Assembly (NCBI GenBank): GCA_051649785.1
Contig: JBOFHT010000103.1
Location: 1-6,994 of the forward strand
DNA: 6,994 nucleotides
DNA from: JBOFHT01 sp051649785
GTDB taxonomy: Archaea > Methanobacteriota > Methanobacteria > Methanobacteriales > Methanobacteriaceae
Direction: 5' to 3'
Below the pieces are notes generated by a model that was given only the letters and a program-made list of their open reading frames with translations, ran no database searches and was not told the DNA's origin. The translations under genes and the position numbers were made by a program. Below are positions 1 through 5,354 of this stretch, piece after piece. The stretch's first letter is position 1. Each line of letters opens with the position of its first letter.

Positions 1-65
1 TTAATATTATTGAAATATATAATGGAAATGCTTTTTGTATTATTTCAAAGAAATTAGATAATTAA
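1..65 (+). CDS. C-terminal tail of an unidentified protein (5' end outside window)
   Basis: Reading from base 3 there is an open frame of 20 codons ending at TAA (63-65), giving a tail that reads IIEIYNGNAFCIISKKLDN. The pattern of a hydrophobic strand followed by Lys-Lys just before the stop resembles the last strand of many small enzymes, for example class I methyltransferases. The piece is far too short to assign a family. A T-rich stretch follows at about 85-120, as expected downstream of an archaeal gene. It could also be a chance open frame, because the gene body lies outside the window. Confidence 0.45.
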   Translation, partial: NIIEIYNGNAFCIISKKLDN

Positions 66-242
66 TTATCCTAATTAGCTACTTTTAAAATTTTTATACT
101 TTTTCTATTTGTTTCCTGTTAGTGTAACTTTTATTATTTATAAATACAATAATTAATAAATATGATTGTAAATTTTGCTAATTATTTTTGACATTTTTCA
201 ACTTTTTGCTCTGAAAATGGTAAAATTTATATAATTGTTTAA

Positions 243-265
243 CATATATAATAATATTATGTATG
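243..265. repeat. AT-rich near-palindrome
   Basis: The two halves form 11-bp arms around a single central base, starting CATATATAATA and ending TATTATGTATG, with one T-G mismatch. It may be an operator or a weak hairpin. Such palindromes arise easily by chance in DNA this rich in A and T, so no function is claimed. Confidence 0.3.
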
Positions 266-460
266 TGAATACTACTTTAATTTTTAATATCATCTATTTT
301 TGAATATAAAGAATATAAATAGCCACATAAACTATAATAATAACTATAAAAATGCTTATAACAATAATTATGGCACAATTAATAATCACAATTTAACAAA
401 TGATTTAATTATAGTATAAGACATTAAAAATTTAAATGATGATTTTTATTATTTTAATTA

Positions 461-490
461 AAGTTCTTTATTTCTTAAAATAAAGAATTT
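461..490. repeat. Hairpin upstream of the F420 gene
   Basis: The arms TTCTTTATTT (464-473) and AAATAAAGAA (478-487) are exact reverse complements around the loop CTTA. Three further pairs, one of them G-U, extend the stem to 13 bp. It lies about 95 bp upstream of the likely start of the F420 gene. It could be an operator for a dimeric regulator or an RNA hairpin. No GC-rich stem or following T-run supports a classic intrinsic terminator. Confidence 0.4.
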
Positions 491-512
491 ATTTAAGGAT
501 AATTTTTTAAAC

Positions 513-521
513 ATTATAAAC
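513..521 (+). promoter_or_regulatory. Possible TATA box of the F420 gene
   Basis: The sequence ATTATAAAC lies where an archaeal TATA box would place transcription start near 540-545, leaving a leader of about 40 nt that contains the strong ribosome site at 573-578. No clear BRE precedes it, and several other AT-rich matches exist in the spacer. Confidence 0.3.
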
Positions 522-572
522 TTTAATGTCGTGAATTATAACTAATCAAATTAAGTAAATCAAGCAAATAAA

Positions 573-587
573 GGAGGGATTAAAATA
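573..587 (+). promoter_or_regulatory. Strong ribosome-binding site followed by ATA instead of ATG
   Basis: GGAGGG at 573-578 is the best Shine-Dalgarno match in the window. Six bases downstream, exactly where a start codon belongs, stands ATA (585-587). This ATA is in frame with the F420 oxidoreductase, and no ATG, GTG or TTG occurs in that frame between it and the ATG at 714. The simplest reading is that a former ATG mutated to ATA (or was miscalled), or that a non-standard start is used. This site decides the start chosen for the next gene. Confidence 0.7.
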
Positions 588-1781
588 ACAGATAAATTAG
601 AAAGTAATAGTGCTACAAAAGTTGTAAATAATGACACTAATAACAATAGTAATGCTAATAATGATAATTTAGGTGAAGATACTCTAAACAATACTACTAA
701 TTATAACATAGCAATGGTTGGAACTCCTTGTCAGATATTAGCAGCTACTAAACTTAATAATTACGCTGATCTAACTGGTGGATCTCCAATTGATTTTAAA
801 ATTGGTTTATTCTGCATGGAGAACTTTTCTTATGAATATCTTAAGAAGTTTTTATATAATAATGGGATTAATATATCTGATGTAATTAATTCTAGAATTG
901 ATAAAGGTAAGTTTAAATTTTATTTAAAAGATGGTGAGATTTTTTCTACTTCATTAGCTAATGCTCAAAGTTTTACTCGTAAAAATTGTAACATCTGTAC
1001 TGATTTTAGCTCTGATTTTTCAGATATTTCTATTGGTTCTGTTGGTTCTCCAGAAGGTTATTCTACTGTTATTATTCGAACTGAAAAAGGAAAAGAGATT
1101 TTTGAAGGTGCAGAGAAACAAGGATTTTTAGTAAGTGAAGACTTAAATGACAAAGAAAAATCAATTTTATCTAATATTTCTACTAAAAAAATTAAAGAGA
1201 ACACAGCTGAAATCATTAAGAGAGAAAGTGTAGCTCATCCTGTTATTTATAAAAGAAATGTAAGTGAAGGTGAATTTTTGGATTTAGCTAAAGAATGTCA
1301 ATTTGATAACTTAAATTCGGATGTAATTAAAGAAGGAGCTTGTGTACTTTGTGGAGCTTGTGAATTTGTTTGCCCAACAGATCTTATTGAAATTAATGAA
1401 AAAAAACCAGTTAAGAATGGAAAATGTGAAGAAGGCTGTAATTCATGTTATATAACTTGTCCACGTACGTATATGGATGATAAGTTCACTGGTTTAAGTT
1501 CCAGTATAAATAATCCATTAGGCAAATATATTTATATTAAAAAAGCTAAAACAGATTCTAATGCAATTATAGGTCAAGATGGTGGTGTTGTTTCAGCAAT
1601 ATTAGTTTACCTTTTAGAGAATAATATTATGGATAAAGCATTTGTAGTAATGGAATCTGAAAATAAACCTAATAAACCAGTTCCTCAATTAGCAGATAAT
1701 ATTTTAGATGTTTTAAAAGCTACTGGAACTAAATATTCTGTAGCTCCAATTGCATTTAAGGCATTAAAAAAGATTAAATGA
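585..1781 (+). CDS. F420H2 dehydrogenase (FpoF/FrhB-like) iron-sulfur flavoprotein with circularly permuted domains
   Basis: Members of this family pass electrons between coenzyme F420, FAD and 4Fe-4S clusters in the cytoplasm. Numbered from the ATG at 714 (355 aa), the protein begins with the family's C-terminal half: GTPCQ at 3-7, FCMENF at 33-38, KGKF at 64-67, CNICTDF at 92-98 and GSVGSPEG at 108-115. A two-cluster ferredoxin follows, with C210/C213/C216/C220 and C238/C242/C245/C249. The family's N-terminal half comes last: GQDGG at 287-291 and GTKYSVAP at 338-345. The usual order in FpoF is ferredoxin, N-half, C-half. Here the break falls just before the strand leading into GTPCQ, so both halves look complete. 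The start at 714 would cut into that strand and has no ribosome site. Reading from ATA 585 adds a 43-residue Asn/Thr-rich linker (398 aa total). All visible Cys ligands are intact, which argues for function, while the ATA start argues for caution. No partner subunit is adjacent. Confidence 0.8.
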   Translation: MTDKLESNSATKVVNNDTNNNSNANNDNLGEDTLNNTTNYNIAMVGTPCQILAATKLNNYADLTGGSPIDFKIGLFCMENFSYEYLKKFLYNNGINISDVINSRIDKGKFKFYLKDGEIFSTSLANAQSFTRKNCNICTDFSSDFSDISIGSVGSPEGYSTVIIRTEKGKEIFEGAEKQGFLVSEDLNDKEKSILSNISTKKIKENTAEIIKRESVAHPVIYKRNVSEGEFLDLAKECQFDNLNSDVIKEGACVLCGACEFVCPTDLIEINEKKPVKNGKCEEGCNSCYITCPRTYMDDKFTGLSSSINNPLGKYIYIKKAKTDSNAIIGQDGGVVSAILVYLLENNIMDKAFVVMESENKPNKPVPQLADNILDVLKATGTKYSVAPIAFKALKKIK

Positions 1782-1806
1782 TTTTAGATTTTTTTAAATT
1801 ATTTTG
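1782..1806 (+). terminator. T-rich terminator after the F420 gene
   Basis: Immediately after the TGA stop come TTTT (1782-1785) and a run of seven T (1789-1795), then further T clusters. Archaeal transcription commonly ends at such T-tracts without a hairpin. Confidence 0.55.
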
Positions 1807-1821
1807 AATACAATTTTGCAT

Positions 1822-1838
1822 CGAAAAGTATTTATATT
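1822..1838 (+). promoter_or_regulatory. BRE plus TATA promoter of the small RNA candidate
   Basis: CGAAAAG (1822-1828) followed by TTTATATT (1831-1838) is a near-consensus archaeal BRE/TATA pair of the type seen before stable RNA genes in Methanobacteriales. Transcription would start about 25 bases downstream, near 1858-1864. That is exactly where the GC-rich structured segment begins. No protein-coding start follows on this strand. Confidence 0.65.
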
Positions 1839-1860
1839 ATAATTTACAATATAAATTAAT

Positions 1861-1952
1861 TAACGGAGTCTGTAAAGACCCTACGGGTAAAGCCTGAAAT
1901 ATCTGGTGCACCTGTGGTGCCATTTTGTAGATTTTCAGGTTCCGGCCTTTTT
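1861..1952 (+). ncRNA. Candidate structured small RNA, about 90 nt
   Basis: This GC-rich island in AT-rich DNA follows a strong promoter and ends in T5 (1948-1952). It folds on paper into two domains. The first is GUCU/AGAC (1868-1871/1876-1879), closed by a GUAA tetraloop of the GNRA type and extended by GG/CC around a bulged A. The second is a long arm: CGG/CCG (1884-1886/1942-1944), CCUGAAA/UUUCAGG (1893-1899/1933-1939), AUCU/AGAU (1901-1904/1929-1932) and an apical GCACC/GGUGC (1908-1912/1916-1920). It has no start codon, and the next gene is on the opposite strand, so it is not an obvious riboswitch. It does not match tRNA, and its length rules out RNase P and SRP RNA. No kink-turn or ACA box was seen. 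The family is unrecognised. Confidence 0.6.
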
Positions 1953-1985
1953 AGGTTATATTATTGGAAATCAACATTTCTTTTT

Positions 1986-2675
1986 CTAAAATATATTTTT
2001 CATATGTGATGAATTAATTATATGTACTTTGGTTTTTATTTTAATTTTAGAAACATAGTCATGATTTTTATCTTCAAAACTCTTAAAATATGACCATGCA
2101 ATTAAATCAACTATTTGTAATCCTTTCTTTTCATGAGAATAATCATGAAAGATTTTTAACTTGTTTATAGCAGAATTAAATAAATTATTTTCAAAGCAAT
2201 TATTAAAATCTTCTTGAAACTCTTGTTTCCCAGTTAATTTATCGGTGCTAATTATTAAATTTCCTTTTATATTTATATTATTTGCAATTGTCCCTGCAAC
2301 AAAATTATAAAGCCCTTTTTTCATTTTTTTCTTTTGTCTAAAATAAGTATTACTAATTAATTTTTTATCTAAAACACTTACAAATATTTGTGTATTATGC
2401 ATTTTATTTAGCTTTTTAAGTGTATATAATGTAATGTGTTTAGGTGCTTTATTTCCTTTAAGTTCTGAAAAAGAGGATAATTCTTTTTTAAACTTGTTAC
2501 GTCTCATTTTTTTGATAATAGCTTCTAATTTTCTTTCATCTTTTACTAAAAGACCTGCCATAATAAAATATTTAGATCCATTAATGCCTAGATCACCGCT
2601 TTAGAAAATCGGAGATTTTCTGAGGTTGAAAAATCTTCGATTTTTCTCACTTTCATCTATAAATAAATAATTCAA
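1986..2675 (-). pseudogene. DUF3800-family gene broken by a small palindromic insertion
   Basis: The intact part (ATG at 2561, 191 aa) lacks the N-terminus of DUF3800 proteins, but in-frame codons upstream of it read SGDLGINGSKYFI. Beyond a 51-bp interruption the same frame continues as NYLFIDES, starting at TTG 2673-2675 with a GGAG ribosome site (2684-2687). Removing 51 bp restores a 212-aa protein. In that protein the IDESGD motif (6-11), D128 (ISTDKL) and D173 (LQIVDLIAW) match the family's conserved acidic positions. The insertion puts TAA at 2601-2603, so a ribosome starting at the TTG stops after about 25 codons. DUF3800 is often linked with mobile or defence DNA and suspected of an RNase H-like nuclease fold; its function is unproven. 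A downstream restart at ATG 2561 is possible but would lack the IDES acidic motif. Confidence 0.8.
2603..2649. mobile_element. 47-bp double-palindrome insertion (MITE- or REP-like)
   Basis: The insert carries two tandem perfect hairpins: AGAAAATC-GGA-GATTTTCT (2603-2621) and GAAAAATC-TTC-GATTTTTC (2628-2646). They are separated by the short spacer GAGGTT. It is flanked by CTTT at 2599-2602 and again at 2650-2653, which looks like a 4-bp target-site duplication. Excision of insert plus one CTTT rebuilds the DUF3800 reading frame exactly. It has no coding capacity, so movement would need an enzyme from elsewhere. The four-base flank could partly be chance. Confidence 0.7.
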
Positions 2676-2683
2676 AATAATAA

Positions 2684-2723
2684 CTCCAAATCCAATATTA
2701 TAATTTATATAATAATATATTAT
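2684..2723 (-). promoter_or_regulatory. Promoter and ribosome site of the DUF3800 gene
   Basis: On the minus strand GGAG (2687-2684) precedes the TTG start at 2675-2673 with eight bases between. TATA-like sequence at 2711-2723 (and TATATAAA at 2711-2704) lies upstream at a workable distance. The signals appear intact although the gene is interrupted. Confidence 0.45.
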
Positions 2724-2737
2724 TTTTTTGTATTAAG

Positions 2738-2751
2738 AACTATTAATAGTT
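2738..2751. promoter_or_regulatory. Perfect 14-bp palindrome between divergent genes
   Basis: AACTATTAATAGTT is a perfect palindrome lying between the divergent DUF3800 and peptide/radical SAM promoters, and it is followed by T6. It could be an operator for a dimeric regulator. The 11-mer GAACTATTAAT that begins at 2737 recurs at 2864-2874, just inside the peptide gene. Confidence 0.35.
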
Positions 2752-2817
2752 TTTTATAGTGTGCAATTGGGTATAATGTTATTATGGATTCATATCATGC
2801 TTTTCTAAAAAGATTGT

Positions 2818-2834
2818 AGAAAATTATTTAAATA
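2818..2834 (+). promoter_or_regulatory. Promoter of the Cys-rich peptide/radical SAM unit
   Basis: TTTAAATA at 2827-2834, preceded by the A-rich BRE-like AGAAAATTA, is a good archaeal TATA box. Placing transcription start about 26 bases from its centre gives about 2856, the first base of the peptide gene. This suggests a leaderless or nearly leaderless transcript, in line with the absence of any ribosome site there. Confidence 0.5.
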
Positions 2835-2855
2835 AATAAAACAATATTATTAATT

Positions 2856-3020
2856 ATGAAATTCGAACTATTAATGAAAGAATGTCCTAAATGCGGCTCT
2901 AAAGATAAAACTGTTCAGCGTCAAATGACTGATCAACACAAAGCCCATGCAAAGCTTAAAGCTGTTGTATGTGAAAATTGTGACTATGTTTTTGAAACTG
3001 GTGAAGATAATAGCCAATAG
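2856..3020 (+). CDS. Small Cys-rich peptide with two CxxC motifs, likely substrate of the adjacent radical SAM enzyme
   Basis: The gene encodes 54 residues with CPKC (10-13) and CENC (39-42), separated by a charged, Gln/His/Lys-rich helix-like middle. It ends in an acidic tail (ETGEDNSQ). From sequence alone it could be a minimal zinc ribbon holding one metal ion. The radical SAM/SPASM gene begins only 39 bp downstream on the same strand. From memory, NCBI families describe a methanogen Cys-rich peptide (TIGR04165) beside a peptide-modifying radical SAM enzyme (Mhun_1560 family, TIGR04083); this fits but was not checked. On that view the peptide is a ribosomally made precursor whose Cys or nearby residues are modified. 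The start at 2856 suits leaderless initiation from the TATA box at 2827-2834. ATG 2874 (Met7) is the alternative and keeps both Cys pairs. There is no signal peptide and no double-glycine leader. Confidence 0.8.
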   Translation: MKFELLMKECPKCGSKDKTVQRQMTDQHKAHAKLKAVVCENCDYVFETGEDNSQ

Positions 3021-3038
3021 CTTTTTAATCTAACTTTT

Positions 3039-3059
3039 CACCCTATTTTTGGTGCTTTT
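3039..3059 (+). promoter_or_regulatory. Ribosome site of the radical SAM gene, possibly sequestered in a hairpin
   Basis: GGTG at 3051-3054 pairs with archaeal 16S rRNA and sits five bases before the ATG at 3060. It can also pair with CACC at 3039-3042 across an eight-base loop. This four-pair stem would hide the ribosome site, and translation of the upstream peptide ends 18 bases before it. Translational coupling or modest control is possible. Confidence 0.45.
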
Positions 3060-4208
3060 ATGACTTTCCATGTTATGATAATTCCTACTCTTGATTGCCA
3101 ATCTAATTGTAAATACTGTTGGGGTTCTGAGAAAGGCTCTGAAATAATGGATATTTCAATTATTGAGTCAACAGTTAAATGGTTAGCTGATTTTCGAGAT
3201 GAACCTGTTCACTTTACTTTTCATGGTGGTGAGCCACTTTTAGCAGGATATGATTTTTATAAAAAAGTACTCCCTATTCTTAAAAATACTAAAACTCATA
3301 TGGAAGCAGGATTTTCTCTTCAAAGTAATATTTGGCTACTTACAGAAGAGCTAGCTACTTTATTTTCTGAATATGGTGTTTCTATAAGTACTAGTATTGA
3401 TGGGCCTCCTAAAATCAATGATTATCAACGTGGTGAAGGCTATTTTAATAAAACAATGGCTTCTTATAAATTAGCTAAAGAAAAAGGCATTAATGTTAGT
3501 TTTGTCTGTACTTTCACTGATTATTCTAAAGATAAAAAAGATGAAGTTTATGAATTCTTTAGAGACAATGGATTTAATATAAAACTTCATGGAGCATTAC
3601 CATCTCTTAGGAGTGACAATGCAGACCCTTGGGCTTTAGATAGTATTGACCATGGAAATCTTCTAGTTGCACTTTTAGATAGATATTTGGAAGACTTAGA
3701 TAAGTTTGAAATCAAAGATTTTGACCATCTTTGTAAAAGCTCTTTTATTCGACGTGGCACTCTATGTACTTTTGCAGATTGTATGGGGGATACTTTAGCT
3801 ATTGGACATAATGGTGATATTTATCCTTGTTACAGGTTTGTAGGTATGAAAGAATATGTTATGGGCAATGTAAAAGATGCTCCTTCTATGGAAGAACTTA
3901 AACAATCTTCAGCATGGGAAAAGTTAGAGGACTTTAGAACTTTTGTTGATAATAATTGTAATGATTGTAACTATATTAAGTTCTGCCGTGGGGGATGTCC
4001 GTATAATGCTATTGTAGCTAATAATGGAGATTCTAAATCTGTTGACCCACAATGTGAAGCTTATAAAATTATTTTTTCAGATATTTCAAAAAGAGCTAAT
4101 AAGGACTTTTTATCTTCTTCTATTCCTTTTTTAAGTACTAATGATTCTAATAACTCTGCTAATAATAAAAAGAACTATACGGTTATGGATTTAATGCTTA
4201 AGAAATAA
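3060..4208 (+). CDS. Radical SAM/SPASM enzyme, putative peptide-modifying
   Basis: This 382-residue cytoplasmic enzyme has the radical SAM cluster motif C13-x3-C17-x2-C20 with an aromatic residue (Tyr19) before the last Cys, the GGEP motif at 56-59 and SIDGP at 112-116. A complete seven-Cys SPASM domain follows: C241, G252-x4-C257, then C300-x2-C303-x5-C309-x3-C313 and C332. It therefore should bind three 4Fe-4S clusters. The layout is that of anaerobic sulfatase-maturating enzymes and of enzymes that modify ribosomal peptides, for example by forming thioether bonds. No sulfatase is nearby, whereas a 54-aa Cys-rich peptide lies 39 bp upstream in the same direction. Peptide modification is therefore the favoured role. 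The last 30 residues are a Ser/Asn-rich linker ending in a short hydrophobic segment (YTVMDLMLKK). The start has a GGTG ribosome site. The reaction and true substrate are inferred. Confidence 0.87.
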   Translation: MTFHVMIIPTLDCQSNCKYCWGSEKGSEIMDISIIESTVKWLADFRDEPVHFTFHGGEPLLAGYDFYKKVLPILKNTKTHMEAGFSLQSNIWLLTEELATLFSEYGVSISTSIDGPPKINDYQRGEGYFNKTMASYKLAKEKGINVSFVCTFTDYSKDKKDEVYEFFRDNGFNIKLHGALPSLRSDNADPWALDSIDHGNLLVALLDRYLEDLDKFEIKDFDHLCKSSFIRRGTLCTFADCMGDTLAIGHNGDIYPCYRFVGMKEYVMGNVKDAPSMEELKQSSAWEKLEDFRTFVDNNCNDCNYIKFCRGGCPYNAIVANNGDSKSVDPQCEAYKIIFSDISKRANKDFLSSSIPFLSTNDSNNSANNKKNYTVMDLMLKK

Positions 4209-4466
4209 AAGTTATAACAATGTCAAGATTATATCAGTTAACTCCAAAAGCTAATGAATTGTTACAATATTTGTATTAATGGCTAATATATTGGAGAATA
4301 GTTCATTATCCCAACTATACACTTCAAATAAAGTATAAATAATATTAAACAATGAAATATTATGGTGTGGATAATTTAAGTTGATTTAAGGTTTATTAAA
4401 TAACAGAGATGTTGGTAAATATGATACTAATTAATTGGGAATTGGAGTATTAGTGGGTTTGATAGT
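4209..4466 (+). other. Spacer with two overlapping mini-ORFs
   Basis: Eleven bases after the radical SAM stop begins a 19-codon frame (4220-4279, starting MSRLYQLTPKANELL). Its TAA overlaps the ATG of a second 19-codon frame (4279-4338, starting MANILENSSLSQL) as TAATG. Neither has a ribosome site. They may be chance, or the two halves of a frameshifted gene remnant. The remaining 130 bp up to the next gene show no coding signal. GGAG at 4444-4447 is too far from the ATG at 4467 to be its ribosome site. Confidence 0.35.
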
Positions 4467-5354
4467 ATGAAAAGTTTAAATGAAATTATAAATGATATAA
4501 TAATTTTTTTTTATAGGTCTTGGTATTGGTTGTTTATAATAATTATAGTTAGTGTTATTATGGGTATATTAACTGAAGGAGATATAAATTCTGGAGCATA
4601 TGCTATATTGACCGCATCAACATTATCAATGCTAATCACAATTTATGAATCAAAAAAAGATTCTATTGAACAAATGAAAAAAACTGAAGAGGATATTATT
4701 ATTCAAACAACATATATGCCAATGAGAAATGCTTTAATTGATTTAAATACTTGTATTACAAAAAAAGCAAAAAATAACTATAATATTGGCGATGCATGGA
4801 CATTTACAAAAATATTTGAGTCATTATTAGATGAAAAATTCTACAAACAACTACCTGAAGAAATTAGAAAAAATGTAATAACAAATATTGTGAATATAAA
4901 TGAAAAATATAAAATTGAATATGTAGGATATATACACAAAAATTCAGTTTGGGCAGCCAGTTTTAGTAGAGATTATAATGATATGGAAACTATAAAAAAT
5001 GGATTGAAAGAAAGAGTAGGAATTGAAGATGTTGATAATAATTGGGGGTATGGAGTGTTTTATTTCATATCTCCAGAAGGTTCCAAAGAATTTGACTTAA
5101 ATGTAACAAAAGATTCTTCAAATTATGATATCATAAGTCAACTACTGCGAAATGCTGTAACTGAAAAGGATTTTGATAAATTACCAAAGATTCAAAAACA
5201 AATTGTAGTTTATAATTTTAAAAATGATCAAAAAGTTAAGGAAGAGATTTTTAATCCAGTTCTTGAAATAATAAATGATTTTTTAGAAAGTATTAGTATT
5301 GAAAAAATAAGAGATTTGATTTTAGAGGATGTTAAAAAACTCAATCAAGATTAA
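4467..5354 (+). CDS. Uncharacterised membrane-anchored protein with two N-terminal membrane helices
   Basis: The 295-residue protein has two membrane helices at about 18-36 (WYWLFIIIIVSVIMGIL) and 43-60. They are joined by a short acidic loop (TEGDINSG) and followed by a basic stretch (ESKKD). This predicts both termini in the cytoplasm and a soluble domain of about 230 residues facing inward. The soluble part begins with a Lys/Glu-rich helix (62-76), possibly a short coiled coil, and ends with a charged helical segment (255-293). No catalytic motif or family was recognised. The ribosome site is weak (GTGGG nine bases before ATG), and the next gene is 400 bp away. Codons are richer in ATA and AAA than in the radical SAM gene, suggesting a different origin. 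A role in stress or phage defence is possible by architecture only; nothing in the sequence proves it. Confidence 0.75.
   Translation: MKSLNEIINDIIIFFYRSWYWLFIIIIVSVIMGILTEGDINSGAYAILTASTLSMLITIYESKKDSIEQMKKTEEDIIIQTTYMPMRNALIDLNTCITKKAKNNYNIGDAWTFTKIFESLLDEKFYKQLPEEIRKNVITNIVNINEKYKIEYVGYIHKNSVWAASFSRDYNDMETIKNGLKERVGIEDVDNNWGYGVFYFISPEGSKEFDLNVTKDSSNYDIISQLLRNAVTEKDFDKLPKIQKQIVVYNFKNDQKVKEEIFNPVLEIINDFLESISIEKIRDLILEDVKKLNQD

Larger units (their letters stand above)
66..584. other. AT-rich intergenic region without a supported gene
   Basis: About 520 bp separate the left partial gene from the F420 gene. All frames are broken by frequent stops, and the longest start-to-stop runs are trivial. 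The contents are T-tracts at about 85-120 that could end transcription of the left gene, an AT-only near-palindrome at 243-265, a clear hairpin at 461-490, a possible TATA element at 513-521 and a strong Shine-Dalgarno site at 573-578. No tRNA, CRISPR or protein-coding signal was seen. The length suggests a regulatory region or the remains of a lost gene. Confidence 0.6.

Noticed and set aside
352..396. 14-residue hydrophobic mini-ORF
   Set aside because: It is very short, made of Ile/Leu/Thr as expected from AT-rich DNA, and has no ribosome site.
714..716. ATG 714 as the start of the F420 protein
   Set aside because: No ribosome site precedes it and it would cut into the strand leading to GTPCQ. 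The frame stays open to a strong ribosome site at 573-578.
1861..1952. Riboswitch or tRNA reading of the GC-rich segment
   Set aside because: There is no cloverleaf, anticodon arm or CCA-like end, and no downstream gene on the same strand to control. A stand-alone small RNA fits better.
1966..1985. Small hairpin GAAAT/ATTTC followed by T5 after the RNA candidate
   Set aside because: The stem is only five pairs, mostly A-T, and would be common by chance. It is not listed as a terminator.
2599..2653. CRISPR-like repeats
   Set aside because: There are only two different short hairpins without spacers of regular size, and no cas genes. The frame-restoring insertion model explains them.
2784..2819. 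11-residue mini-ORF upstream of the peptide gene
   Set aside because: It has no ribosome site and sits in the promoter region, so it is most likely chance.
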